Positions 24,039 through 35,677 are shown, counted from the first letter of the stretch. The stretch is 64,000 nucleotides of DNA from Gonium pectorale (GCA_001584585.1 LSYV01000060.1:507759-571758); one strand, 5' to 3'. Made by a program: numbers and translations. The notes: generated from the sequence alone by a model not told the origin.

Positions 24039-24481
24039 GGGCGTTACCGTGACGTACGGAGTCCTCACGGCGTTGGCGCACATGCTACTCATCAAGGTAT
24101 GATTAGGGCTGGCTGGGCTGGCTGGTAAGCGCAACTTGGTCAGCACTATACACGCCGGCCCCACACCTGTGCAACGTCCTATACGCTACAGCGTCGATTT
24201 GCACGGTTGGTTGCACCGGATCGAACGACCCACCGCCCACAAGCGCCCTGTTAGCTATCTATCCTCCCGCAGGCAAGCGACCTTTCAACCGAGCCTTATC
24301 AGAGCCCCTTGCTTGGCCCAACGACCTAACAATACAACGCGCCGACGCACGTGCGCAACGCGGGTGCGTCAAAGAGGCCGATTCGCATGTTCAGCTCGCT
24401 AACTGGCCTTCAGCAGCACTGGCGAAGGCCTTTTGCCACGTCCGCAAGGTCCGCCGGTGGCCTCCTCTGGCCAGTCAGCTT

Positions 24482-24508
24482 GTCACGGGTTCCCGGGAGC
24501 CCATGACA
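24482..24508 (-). other. 3' hairpin of MGGQ copy 1
   Basis: About 7 nt after the stop codon, the transcript can pair UGUCAUGGG with CCCGUGACA around a short loop, with one U-G wobble. A matching but perfect hairpin follows copy 2, so the structure is kept by a compensating change. Confidence 0.55.
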
Positions 24509-24515
24509 GCGTTGC

Positions 24516-24824
24516 TCATTCTCCGGCCGCCTTAGCGTCGATTTTCTTCGCCTTCAGCCGCTTCAGCATGCTGATGCGCTTCTCGGGGCCCAACCCCAGC
24601 AGCTGCCGCTCCAGCTCCTCGCGCTGCGGTGCAGAGCTCACGGCCCCCAGGACCGCATCCCGCAGCTCCTGCTCCTCGCGACGGCGCTGACCGAAGTCCG
24701 CGAGCAGCAGCAACATAATAACAAACGTAACAAAACATAGCAGCCCAGCAGCTGGCTTGTTGTAAGGGCTGCCGGGTTGGTTGTGGCGCCAGTTGAGCTT
24801 GCGTCGCGCGCCCTGCCCGCCCAT
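24516..24824 (-). CDS. Small MGGQ-family protein, copy 1 (102 aa)
   Basis: I do not recognise this family. The product starts MGGQGARRKLNWRHNQPGSP, then has a hydrophobic stretch (LLCFVTFVIMLLLLADF, about residues 28-44) that could span a membrane. It ends in a charged helix containing EEQELRDAVLGAV, REELERQLLGL and RISMLKRLKAKK. The ATG was chosen because it is the conserved start in all three copies. Two other copies (33222-33491 and 35274-35558) conserve the start and the ELRDAV...REELERQLLGL core but replace the hydrophobic stretch, which argues for selection on the ends. The upstream region and 3' flank are shared with copy 2. A stem-loop follows the stop codon. Confidence 0.65.
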   Translation of the reverse strand: MGGQGARRKLNWRHNQPGSPYNKPAAGLLCFVTFVIMLLLLADFGQRRREEQELRDAVLGAVSSAPQREELERQLLGLGPEKRISMLKRLKAKKIDAKAAGE

Positions 24825-25154
24825 TGAAACGTCCTGCGATAAGCTGTATGTGGCCGGCGGCCAATGGCCACTACTGGGCGTGAAATGCCTACAACCGCTA
24901 CAACCCAACCTGCCCAACACATTCACCCTATCCTGCGGGTTAGCTCTACATTGCCGAATTGCCGTACACAGTGTTTTGCACGCCCCTCCTCCGTCCCAAG
25001 CCCGCACAGCCTCCCTGAGTGAAGGGCCAGACCACAGCACGCGGCGCAGCGTCCCCTAGGACCCCGACCGGGTGGGGAGCCGGCACCAGACCTGACCTGA
25101 CCCGCCGCCGCACTGACCAGAGCTGGCCAGACCCTTCTTGGCACCCGAATCGAC

Positions 25155-25172
25155 AGAGGCAAGAGCGAGGCA
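25155..25172. promoter_or_regulatory. GAGGCAAGAGCGAGGC motif upstream of MGGQ copy 1
   Basis: The 16-bp string lies about 330 bp upstream of the copy 1 ATG. Close versions occur about 325 bp upstream of copy 2 (33816-33832) and, expanded into an array, upstream of copy 3 (35678-35800). It may be a shared promoter element or simply common ancestry of the flanks. Confidence 0.35.
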
Positions 25173-25575
25173 CGCACGAACGGGGCGTGAGAGGCATGGT
25201 ACCGGTGTGCTTTGCCTTGACGTGAGTTGGCTGGTCAGGGTAGGCGTGCTTGATTGCCCCAACGGGGTAGGTTGTTCATTCGTTGACCCGCGGGTCGTCG
25301 TCGTCAAACATTCAGGCGTTTACACACTGCTGTATGCAACCTGAGAGTGTGCATCTCAAATGAGCGACATGCTGTTGTTGCGCGGGACGCACTACTGATG
25401 CGGGTCGTGTACGGTAGGGATGTGTACGCGCAGTGTTTGTGTACGGGTTTGGTGGGGCACCGTGCTCACGACCGTGCTGCGACATGACCGCAGGGTGTGC
25501 CCTTCAATAGCATTCACTGTTGCAATTGCTACATATATATTGATTCTTTGCAACCGTCTGCCACTCGTCCCAGAC

Positions 25576-26680
25576 ATGGGCACCCGTATAGATGACCCCT
25601 CAGTAATGCCACAACTGCGCAAACGTTTTGCGGCTTTATGTCACCTATCAGCCCCGCTGTCGCAGACGGAAGCGGTGCTTGAGCAGTTGCTTGGCGCCTA
25701 CTCGGAGCCGCACCGATCCTACCACGATTTGGATCACCTATACAGCGTTCTCACACTGCTCGACCAGCTTCGCCTGGAACAGGACGTCGATGGCAGTTGC
25801 AACGGGGGCTGCGACGACTGGCCCGCACTGCTGTGGGCTGCCTGGTATCACGACGCAGTCTACAATCCGGCCGCTGAGGACAACGAGGAGCGCTCGGCGG
25901 CTCTCGCGCGAGAGCAGCTGGCGCGAATGGGACTTTCGCCCTCCCGCGTTGACCGGGTGGCAGCACTCATCATGGCAACGAAGCAACACCGCTTGTCCGA
26001 GCAACGTAGGTTAAAGTTTCCTGTGCGGAGGGGGGTCTCCATGGGTGACGGGATAGCGTGGCGGTCAAGTGGGGTGCGGGGGTTCGTATCATAACTCAAG
26101 TGCCCCCACGAGCTCATTCGGGGCTACCCCTGCCGCTTCCTCCCGTTAGCTATCGTGCCCTGCTGCCCAGCTGTCTCTGTCTAGGAGCAACCTTGGGCGG
26201 GACGGAAACCCACCGTCTCACCTGACCCCCACGAACGCTTGCCCCAGCATACACAATTCTGCCTCCACTCCATTCCCAGCCCAGACATCCCCGCCCAGAC
26301 ATCAACCCGCACCCCCCCTTTCCGTGTTCCCCCCGACAGCCCACCTCCGCCGTGACTGCGCCATGCTCCTGGACGCAGACCTCGCCGTACTGGGCTCCAG
26401 CCCCCAGCAGTACAGCCGGTACTCGAACGGCATCAGCCTCGAGTACGCCAGTCTGTACGGACCGTACGAATACGCAGCCGGCCGGTCCCGGGTGCTGCGC
26501 AGCTTCCTGGCTCGCCCGCAGCTCTTCTTCACGGCAGCCGGACGGCGGCTCGAGGGCCAGGCGCGCGCCAACCTTGAGGCCGAGCTGCGGGAGCTGGGGC
26601 ACACTGGTGAGGCGCCGCTGGCCCCGGATGGGCCAGGCGCGGCTGCGCCCCCGCCCTCGGAGCCGCCACAAGGGGCATGA
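25576..26680 (+). CDS. HD-superfamily metal-dependent phosphohydrolase (COG4339 type)
   Basis: Predicted metal-dependent phosphohydrolase of 256 residues, soluble. Two exons, 25576-26005 and 26340-26680, join in phase 1; the intron is GT-AG with a pyrimidine-rich end. Motifs: RSYHDLDHL (His50, His54), AAWYHDAVYNP with the HD pair His92-Asp93, EDNEERSA, VAALIMATKQH, then LLDADLAVLG (Asp155, Asp157) and Y..Y..GI.LEY after the splice. These are the metal-ligand positions and the C-terminal block of this family; the substrate is unknown. The ATG at 25576 is preferred because the family begins close to LRKRF. The 5' part was duplicated to 23.9 kb, where it is broken. The last 25 residues are Pro/Gly-rich and outside the fold. 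Confidence 0.88.
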
Positions 26681-27541
26681 CCATCTATCTGCAGGCTCTG
26701 CGGCGGCGGCAGGGGGACGTGTTGTTATCGTTATCCCAGGTGCGGGCTAAACGAATGTTCTCAAACGCCCCAGGCGCATGCTTGTGTGGGCAGTCCGCGT
26801 GGGTGCGGTGTGTCCCATTCCACGGACCCCACCCTTCGACAGATGTAGCTCGCTTGGCATTCCTGTTGGGGAGTGGAGGGAAGCGGCAACGCGTGGGGAG
26901 TGTTTGTTCCTGCCCATGGGGTCCAAAGCTGTTGGCGCTGCGGCCTGCCCCGAGGAGTCCCGATCGACCCGCGGGTCGGACGCCGGCTGGGGCTCCGACC
27001 CATGGGGCCGTCGCGCGTAAGATATACGCCCTGACCACCTCGGCCCTGCCATTATGCCGCATGCCTTACTTGCCATGTGTGGAGTGGCCGCGCAATGCAG
27101 CGCCTGCCAATGCCATAAACCAGGTGGCGACGCGTTCCCGCACGCGCGGCGGACGTCATTCGCCTCGGACTCGCAGTCGCGGCCAAGCCGTCGTGGCCAG
27201 TCCCTTGCTCCCTTGGCTTGCTCACATTGGGATTCTCATCGCCGCTCTCTTTATATCCTTTGAATGCTCTCGATAACTGACCGCGCTGACCTCAACGTCC
27301 GCGCCCTTGCCGTTCTCGCGGCTCAGGGCTCCCCGGCTTGAGGCAGGCCCTCGCCCGTTGAGGGCACCTTTCACAGCCGGCGCGGAGAGCACCAACAGCA
27401 GCTGCGGCCGCAGCCCGGCCGAATCGCGGACTCTCGCCCCTTCACCACCCTCGCTTCATCGCTCACAGCCACTCGCGCCCCCACACCCGGCGCGCACCGG
27501 CGCATCGCTGCTGATACTTTCTGGAGTTTCTGCCGCAGGCC
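26681..27541. other. Spacer between HD and SDR genes
   Basis: No exon with both splice support and a plausible product was found. It must hold the HD 3' untranslated region and the SDR promoter. Confidence 0.5.
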
Positions 27542-30500
27542 ATGGCCGCCCAGGGCATCGTGGACACCGCGCTGTCGGGGCTGCTGCCCGGGCGGCTGCG
27601 GCGCGGGCTGGGGCTGTGGCGGCCGCAGCACGACATGGCCGACCAGTTCGGCAAAGTGTTCATCGTGACGGGCGGCAGTTCGGGCGTGGGCTTCCAGGTG
27701 GGCGAGGCGCGTGGGGCTTGGGGCGAGAGGGGGCCGGTGTGTGTGTGGTGGGGGGGGGGCACGTTTGCGTTGGTGTGTGGGTTTAGCGTGGGACGGCCGC
27801 GTGGCGTTCAAAGTCGGCCGTGCAAACTGCATTGCCGAAAGCCCCACATCCAAGTGACAGCACAGGCGCTGAACTCGGGCAAACTCGAACAATGGAAATA
27901 GGGGCGGCGTGCGACATGTTAAGGGCTACCATCCAGCTGGCCCGTATGCCGCCATACCCGTAACCATCCTTCCTTCCTCCTCATAGCAATGCCCACCCCA
28001 CCTTGGCCCCTCTAGTGAAAACGCCTTTCCCAATTGCTGACCCCCCCCTCGGTCCGGCTCGGCCGGACCCCGCGTCCCTGCGTGCGTGTGCGTGTGTGGT
28101 CGCAGGTGGTCAAGCACCTGGCTGCGGCGCAGGCCACCGTCATCCTGGCGACGCACAACATGCCGGGGGCACTCAAGTGCGTCCGGCAGCGGGAGGGAAC
28201 GCCTGCTATGCACGCATGTCAGCATGCTCAAGACATGTCTTGAATGCTAACGAGGAAGAGCAGCCTGGGGGAACGTGTGTGCGCGTGTGTGGGTTTCGGG
28301 CTGGGTCCGGACGGGAATGGGAGCCGGGAGGTTTGTCCTCGGTGTTTCCTTCCGAGTCTTTGGGGCCAGCCGGCGACGCTCGTAACAGACGTGGCCAGGC
28401 AGCTTCGCCTCGCGTGGTGCCGCGACACGGTATGAACCCACCGCCGCTCGCCCGCTGCTCCGCTGCTCGCGGAAACCTAGGGTTTATGGAAACGTAGTCA
28501 GACCCTGCGGTACATGTAGTACACGTCCCATCAGGACCCTCTCCCGCCAAGCAAGCACCCGTTCCTCGCTTCCTCCCCTGGGGCCCCTTCCCCCTACAGG
28601 GCGCTGTCCGACATACAGCGCGACTTCCCGCACATAACGGAGCGCAACGTCATCCCCATGTACCTGGACCTCACGTCCTTCAAGTGAGGAACATGGGTTG
28701 GGGGCAGTGGGTTGGTGGAACTCGCTCTTGCTAGAGAGGCCATGTGAGGGATGGGTTGTTGGGTTAGCGAAGGGCGCTGCCACTGGAAGGGCCCTCCCTT
28801 TCCGCTGTTTGTTAGGAGACCAGGGTGTGGGGAAAGGGCCTGGGGGGGGGGTTAGGGGGAGAGGACAGCGGGGGGCTGGTGCGTGTCTACTGTGCGCCTA
28901 CTGTACCAGTTGAAACAGCGTGCCGCGTTGACCTCGCGCACCGGGCAAGAAATGGGCCGGAGATGGGGAGAGGTTGAGAGGGGGAGGCGGAATGGGCGTT
29001 TGGAAGCCGTGACTGCCATTGCTGGGCATGTGTGCGGCGGCGTTATGGTGTGACGGCGAGCGAGCGGGCCCGCCGCGTGCCGTGCCGTGCGGTGCCCGTC
29101 GGGTGGTGCCAAGAGTGCTTGCAGCTCCTGGGCCCGACACTGCGTGTGGCGGCGCTGCTGCTGCTGCCTGGGTGTGGGAGGGTTGCGAGGGTTGCGAGGG
29201 GAAGGACAGCCTGCGCAGCGCAGGCTTTGGGACGGGTGCGAGGGGAGGCAGAGGCTGCGCAGCGGTGCAGGGGGTCGTCCCTCGCAGCGGCACCCTAGTG
29301 TGTGAGACGCCGTGTGGGCCTTCTTCTTGGCCGTTCGGTGTCAGGCCACGCACACACACACCCCTATTCGGGCCTTCTATGCGCGCCCATTTGTGTGCTG
29401 TGGCCGGGCCGCCTGGGCGGGCTGAGGACAGCGTGGAGCGCAAACTCCCCTCCCAACGCCCCACCCTCGGGCATGAAGCCTTTGGGACCCACAATTAACC
29501 CCCTGTCCCGCCCCTCGGTATGCACAAACCAACAAAATCAAGGATGTCATTCGCGCGCGTCGGACCGCGGGCCGGTACAATCCGCAGACTGTACCGCAAA
29601 CGGTACCCGCAAAGAGCGCCACGCATCCACCTCGTCCCCACTGCGCTGTTCCCGTGGTGCAGGACCCTGACAGCTCTTGGGCATCTTGCCTTCCCTCCTC
29701 TTCCCGCCCCCCCAAACGAACCCGCAGGAGCATCACTCAGTTTGTCGAGGCGTTCCTGGCCCAGGGGCTGCCGCTGCACGGGCTGGTCAACAACGCGGGT
29801 GCGTGCCTGCGTGCTCGTGTGTCTCCCGTACGTGCCGTACCTGCTGAAACCAAGATCATGCCGTACAAGCGGCCAACCGCCCTGCCTATGCGCTGCTCCT
29901 CCGTCCGCCCTCTCCCTCATTTGCTGCGAAGGCGAGGCCATGGGCCCCCCAGGCCCGGGCGCCGACGGGGCGCTGCCCAACCACACCCTGGTGACCAACT
30001 TCTTCGGGCCCTTCTACCTGACGCATCTGCTGCTGACGTTCATGTCCGAGTGCGCGCCCGCCCGCGTCGTCAACGTGTGCTCCGCGCTGGGCGAGTACAT
30101 GGGCACCGTGGACTGGGGCGACCTCACGTGAGCTGGGATGCGGGGGGGATGAGGGAACGGGTTGGCAGGTGTACAACAAAGGGTGCGGGCGGGAGGCGGC
30201 AGGGGGGGTGGCAGCGTCCGTGTGCGTACCGTACGGTGGAGGCTTGGCTGGGGGGCGGGGCGCTGGTTGGGATGCACTTGATTCGGCAGGCCTCCTCGCG
30301 TTCCGGTGTGTTGGCTTCTTTGATCAGCAGGAGGCTTTGTTGGGATCGGGGGGCAGGGCTGGGGCCCGCCGCGTGGGATAGAGCGGTGTCGGTATCCTAC
30401 ATACATGACGGTCAGCTCCGACGGCGTGGCGCACGGCAGGGTTCGCGCGTGCGAGGGCTGCGATGCACGGTCTGGTGCTTGTACCGATACTGGCCGGTGC

Positions 30501-31987
30501 ATGAAGACGGCGAATGAAGGTCTTTTATGCCCGCTGCGCCGCCTCCCCGCCCGCCCTCCTGCAAGATTCACGTGCTTCGCGCCTCGTAAGTGCAACAAAC
30601 GATTCGCCGCTGCGTCCACAGACACCATCTGCCCCATCCAAGCGCTCCGCCGCAACCCTCTCCCCCACCCCCCCGGGCCCGCGCCCCCCCCCACCCCCCG
30701 CAACCGCAGCGGCGAGCGGCTGTCCAAGTCCGACCCGCTGGGCGCCTACAACGCCTCCAAGCGTATGACCTCCATGGCCACTCGCGAGCTGGCAGCGCGG
30801 TCGCGGGGCAGCGGCGTCGATGTGTTCGCGACGCACCCGGGTAGGTGACGGTAACGGAGGTGTAGGTGGGAGGCGGGCCGCAACGCAGAACCGCGCAGAA
30901 CCGCAGTAGTGAGCGTCAGCGTGCGTGTGGCGGTCTCGGCGTGTTGTTAGGCCACCGGCGGGCGGCGGGCTGGGTTGTGTGTGCCAACTGCCAATGGATT
31001 CTTTTTACGCATGGGGGGGCGTTCGGTGCCCCTTCTGCGGGCGATGTGAAGGAAGCTGCGGGCGGCGGATCCTCTTGCGGCGCGCCGCAGCTAGCAGGTC
31101 TATGGGGAGGAGGGTCGTCGATGGCGGTGCTCGTTTCGTGAGGCGTGGGGTGACAGTCAATACGAGTGTGCGACAGCGGGGGCGGGTCCCACAGCCAGTG
31201 CCGCCTGCGACTGCTGCTGCACTCTGCCGGAACCCCGCCCTTCCGCCGCCGCCCCTGCGATGCCTCCTCCAGGCTTCGCCGCCACCAACCTGTGGCATAA
31301 GTCGCAGCGCTCCTACCCCGCCGCCCGCCTCTTCAACGTGGTGGAGGAGTGGTTTGCGCAGCACCCCTTCTACGGCGCGATCCCCATCCTGTACGCGCTC
31401 ACCGAGCCCAGCCTCACGGGTACGTGCATGCACGCCGAACACACAGCAACGTGCTGGGTCATTGTAGTTCCACACATCGCCGTACAATTGTCGTACGCGC
31501 GCAGCGCTTTGCTTGTATTCGCTTTTACTGCGTGCTCACCTGCTCACCAAACCACGCACCGCGAATGCGCAGCGGGGCGCTGCGCTGCCAAGATGGGATG
31601 CGGTCCTCCGGGCACACACACTCCCTGCCGCATTTGACCCAATTGCGACTCGCTGCATGCCTTGCGTGTTGCGCAGGACCGCCGCCACATATCTCAGCAC
31701 CTGGATTCGAGCCTCGGTTGACTCGCACAGTTCTTCTGCTCTTCACAACATGTATGTGTGAATGTGCCGTACGCGCAGGCCGTACGGGGCGGTACTTTGG
31801 CGGTCCGCTGATGTGCCCGATCATCATGAACGCCCGCTGCGGGAGCTACTGGATGGGCGAGTCCCGCGACCTTGCCGCATGCGTACGGCTGTACGACGCA
31901 ATCGTCGCCATCGTGGCGCGAGTGGTGGGCGGCGGTGCCGACCCGCGCGCGACGGCCGTGACGGCGTCCGCAACGGCGGCGCAATGA
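27542..31987 (+). CDS. Short-chain dehydrogenase/reductase (retinol-dehydrogenase/WWOX-like)
   Basis: NAD(P)-dependent oxidoreductase of 354 residues. Eight exons agree in phase throughout: 27542-27697, 28106-28176, 28600-28683, 29728-29798, 29932-30127, 30710-30840, 31273-31419, 31779-31987. The Rossmann cofactor motif TGGSSGVG lies at residues 43-50, NNAG at 124-127, the catalytic Asn149 in TNFFGPFYLTHLLL, Ser177 in VVNVCSALGEY, and Tyr206-Lys210 in YNASK. The full Asn-Ser-Tyr-Lys set is present, so it should be active; the substrate cannot be told from sequence. After the fold, GRYFGGP and a 40-residue tail complete the protein. A copy of the last exon and 3' flank lies at 33901-34380. No signal peptide is evident; an amphipathic N-terminus could be a targeting peptide. 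Confidence 0.92.
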
Positions 31988-33188
31988 GCGACCCGTGGGT
32001 CGGTGAGTGGCGCGACGGACAGAACGCGCCGCCTGCGCGGGCGCCTTGCCCGGTCGTACGACGCTACTGGGCAGTCGTGACGCAGGGGCTGTGTGTACTG
32101 TAGTGCAGAGGCGCCTGATGTATCTTGTCATTGCATGGCGACATACGGCGGCCGTAGCGGTGCTGTTAGAAAAGGCCAGGGAGGGTTGCGCCGCGGTCCC
32201 GCTCGCGGCACAGGATCACCCAAATATCCGGTTGCGATGCGCATTCGCGAAGGATGATTGCAAAGAGGCAGCGGCATAGAAATTACCCAGCGGCGAGTCC
32301 GTGGGCGCAAAGCTGCTCCGGTATGGGCGGTTGGTCTCCGTTGGTAGGCTTGGAGTGCAAGTTGAACGAGTGGTGGGTGATTTGTGTGCTGCGTAGTTTG
32401 CAGCTTCCTTGGTACTCAAACGCTGGTCGCCGGGCAGGACAGGGAGTCAGCAAGACGTCAAGCTGGAGTTGAGCGGGGTTGAGCCTATTGACTGCACCTG
32501 TCCTGTGTTGTGAATGTTCGCGCCCGTTGCAGTCCCACCCACTTTGGAGTCAGAGAACCATGCTGACAGTGGGGGAAGTCCAATGCGGTGTTGCGCGCCT
32601 TGCTGTTTAGATGATAAGATATACATACCGGCAGCGTCCCATGCCGGCAGCCTATGCTCGTCATTAGTTCAAAGCAAGTGTCCTGAATGTCAGTCAAACG
32701 ATGCTGTGTTAGCGATGCTCTGTAGGATTGAGCACGAGCGCATGCGCTCTTTGTACGGCCCGGCGGCACCGTGGCTCGTAGCATAACCGCACCTCCGCAT
32801 GTTACATGCCGCACGGGGACCTCATGTATGGTGACCCCGGCTGGTTACGCGCTATTGGGATCATGGCAACATGGCAACAAACGTCCCTCAACGTTGGTTA
32901 GCAACGGGCCTGCCGAAACGCCGCCCACAAGCGCCATGTCCGCTAACCTCCCGTAGGCCAACGGCCGATTAATAGCCAAGTGGTAAGGCTGCCATTATCT
33001 GTTTTGATGTGGTATCGATTGGAAGCAAAGGATTCAGCACGGTGACATGTGCGTGCGCTAAAGAGGCAACTTTGCATGTTCAGTGGATAGTCAGCTCGTT
33101 CGAATGGCAATCAGTAGTGCTGTTGAAGGCCTCTTGCCAAAATTGCCACATGCCAGCTCCGCCCACCTCCTCCGGACCCAGCAGTATC
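31988..33188. other. SDR 3' flank and duplicated spacer
   Basis: The first 300 bp after the SDR stop are similar to 34072-34380, so the SDR 3' end and its flank were copied. Around 32926 a GCCCACAAGCGCC string matches 24236, the 3' flank of MGGQ copy 1. No gene is supported. Confidence 0.55.
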
Positions 33189-33189
33189 G

Positions 33190-33213
33190 TCACGGGCTCA
33201 CGGAAGCCCGTGA
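33190..33213 (-). other. 3' hairpin of MGGQ copy 2
   Basis: A perfect 9-bp stem (TCACGGGCT pairing with AGCCCGTGA) with a 6-nt loop lies about 9 nt after the stop codon of copy 2 in transcript sense. Copy 1 has the same structure with one wobble. Confidence 0.65.
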
Positions 33214-33221
33214 CGCGTTGT

Positions 33222-33491
33222 TCATTCTCCTGCCGCCTCGGCGTCAGCCTGCTCCGCCTTCAGCCGCTTCAGCATGTTGATGCGTCCCTCGAGTTCCAGC
33301 CCCAGCAGCTGCCGCTCCAGCTCCTCGCGTTGCGGTGCACAGCTCACGGCCCCCAGGACCGCGTCCCGCAGCTCCTGCTCCTCGTGACGGCGCTGGCGGA
33401 GCAGCAACTCATCAGCCCTGTATTTGTTGTAGGGGCTGTTGGGGCGGTTGTGGCGCCAGTTGCGCTTGCGTCGCGCGCCCTGCCCGCCCAT
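33222..33491 (-). CDS. Small MGGQ-family protein, copy 2 (89 aa)
   Basis: Paralogue of 24516-24824 with unknown function. It starts MGGQGARRKRNWRHNRPNSP and ends with EEQELRDAVLGAV, REELERQLLGLELEGRINML and AEAAGE. The hydrophobic segment of copy 1 is missing and is replaced by a short polar linker (KYRADELLLRQRR), so this copy should be soluble. Upstream DNA is similar to that of copy 1 for about 340 bp, and the 3' hairpin is shared. It lies between the SDR gene and its duplicated last exon. Confidence 0.65.
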   Translation of the reverse strand: MGGQGARRKRNWRHNRPNSPYNKYRADELLLRQRRHEEQELRDAVLGAVSCAPQREELERQLLGLELEGRINMLKRLKAEQADAEAAGE

Positions 33492-33900
33492 TACTGGGTC
33501 AAGGTTGCCGACTAGAGGGTACACGGCCGTGCAATGGCCTGCGATGGGTCGAGGCCGATGGCCGATGGCCACTACTGGGCGTACAACAATTTCTATCATT
33601 AGAATAGACTGTCTGAAACCCAAAACATACACCGCCTTGACCTGCGTGCCAGCTGTACGTTACCGTACATAGTTTTTTGACGCTCCCAAGCGTGCTCCGT
33701 ACCTCCTGACTGAATCGCCTGACAACAGCACGCGGAACAGGGTCCTCTGCCCAGATCCCCGACCAGGCCCGGAGCCGAATGACTAGGCAGGCCCTTCTTG
33801 GGCACCCGCATTGGCCGAGGCAAAAGCGAGACCAACAATCCACACGGGTACGTGCGTGCATGCCCTAACTGTGAGCAACTACATCTTTGTTTGTTGTCAG

Positions 33901-34071
33901 GCGCTCATGCGCCCGATCGTCATGAGCGCCCGCGGTAGTAGCTACTGGCAACTGGCTGGGCGAGTCCCGCGACCTTGCGTACGGCTGCACGACGCGACCG
34001 TCGCCATCGCGGCACGAGTGGTGGGCGGCGGCGCCGACCCGCGCGCGACGGCCATGAAGGCGGCACAATGA
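33901..34071 (+). pseudogene. Detached duplicate of the SDR last exon
   Basis: A TTGTTGTCAG acceptor-like end precedes codons matching the SDR last exon: PIVMSARGSSYW, RLHDATVAIAARVVGGGADPRATAM, then a stop. No other SDR exon is nearby, so it cannot make an SDR enzyme. The equivalents of LMCPIIMNARCGSYWMG are mostly kept, which suggests recent copying. In the copy, small indels change the frame around the segment GRVPRPCV. Confidence 0.75.
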
Positions 34072-34080
34072 GCGACCCAT

Positions 34081-35273
34081 GGGTCGGTGGGTGTCACGGA
34101 GGACAGATCATCAGTCGCCTGCATGTGGCCATGCCCGGTCGTATGCTGCATCTAGGCAGGCATGGCGCAGGGGATGTGTGCGTGTAAGGTGGCGCAGAGG
34201 CACCCGATATCGTCTGTGGCGATGGCAACGTACGGCGGTCGTGGTGCGCGGTGCTGTGAAAGGAGGGGAGCGTTGAGGGAGTCGGGGGCGCGCCACGGTC
34301 CCCGTCGTAGCACTGGATCACCTAGGCATTCGGTTGTAATGCACATTTGCGAAGGCTAACCGCAGATACGCAGCGGCATGCATAGGTACTGAATCGCACA
34401 TCGGTGAGTCCATGGGCGCAAGCAAGGCTGCTTTGCAAGCGTGGCTAAACTGCGCTGGTGGGATTGGAAGGCACGTTGGACGAAGGGGATATGATTCGTG
34501 CGCTGTGGTGTTACCGGTGAATGCAGCGTCCAAATGCTCGGCGCCGGGCAGCATGGCAGGGAGACACTCAAACAGTCGCTGCAAGATGTATGGCGGGCTT
34601 CAGTTGATGTTCAATCTGTGGCTGCCCTAGCTTTGTGTTGCCTGTTCCCTTTCCTTGCCTTGACACAAATTGGTGGCAATAAAATTGCAAGGCCGTGTGC
34701 GCATGTCCCATACGGTTTGGATGAGACAGGTTTTCCCCGGCACCCCACGCCGGCACTCTTTGCAAGGAAGCATGATCGCTTATCTCAGTCTCTGCGAGCA
34801 ATGCTCGACAGAATTTTTGCACAAGTGCTGTCCTCTGACCAACCCCGCCGCGCCGGCGGCACCATACATGTACATAAGTCAAAACGCCCCTATGTGTGTG
34901 ACATGACGCACATGACCTCACACCCTGCTACTGGACATCGTTCGCAAGATGCCCTAACAACTGGTGACCGTACGTAGCTTTCCGTGAGCCCGGCTTGGTA
35001 CGTACCCACGGTATGCATCGTCCCACACTTTCCTTAAGTACGGACCACCGTACAACATACTGTCCATGGGCTCGCTGCCGTAAATCTACCCTCCGATCAA
35101 CGAATGAAGATAATCGCCCTCCATTACTAACCGAGTCTTACAACCTTCAGTGTACCACTTGTGTGGCGTCTGGTGACGTCTGACATTGAACCAAACATGA
35201 TGACACATGCGGGCACCGCCGGTGCTCCAAAAGGGCAGGTTTGCATGTTCGGCTCGTGCCCCCTCCGGCCATG
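34081..35273. other. Spacer after the SDR duplicate
   Basis: 34081-34380 is the copied SDR 3' flank. From there to 35273 I see no supported gene; open frames on both strands lack splice support and recognisable motifs. Confidence 0.5.
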
Positions 35274-35558
35274 TCATGGGCCGTTGATTAGCTCGCGGTT
35301 GCCTTGATCAACGAACAGCAGACTCGGATTGGGCCTGATACGCTTGTCAAGGTTCAGCCCCAGTAGCTGTCGCTCCAGCTCCTCGCGTTGCAATTTGGAA
35401 CTCATGGCGCCCATGACCGCGTCCCGCAGCTCCTGCTCCTCGCGGCTTAGCTGGCCGAAGCCTGGGAACAACATCGCAGCCCTGCGCTTGATGTTGTAGG
35501 GGCTGTTGGGTCGGTTGTGGCGCCAGTTGCGCTTGCGTCGGGCGCCCTGTCCACCCAT
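35274..35558 (-). CDS. Small MGGQ-family protein, copy 3 (94 aa, diverged C-terminus)
   Basis: Third member of the unrecognised family. It starts MGGQGARRKRNWRHNRPNSP and keeps EEQELRDAVMGAM and REELERQLLGLNLDKRI. After that the sequence departs from copies 1 and 2 (ending NRELINGP), and the conserved 3' hairpin is lost, although a GTCATGGGCC remnant lies at its position. The middle part (IKRRAAMLFPGFGQLS) is again different. It may be a decaying copy or a variant. Confidence 0.55.
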   Translation of the reverse strand: MGGQGARRKRNWRHNRPNSPYNIKRRAAMLFPGFGQLSREEQELRDAVMGAMSSKLQREELERQLLGLNLDKRIRPNPSLLFVDQGNRELINGP

Positions 35559-35677
35559 TGTGGGCTACCTACGTTGGGGACACGGGCCGTGTAACGACCA
35601 GCGATCGGCCGCTGTATGGATTAAGGGTGCACTGGTGTGAAAATTCTGGTCCAAAGGGTGGAGGTGTTGCACATACA

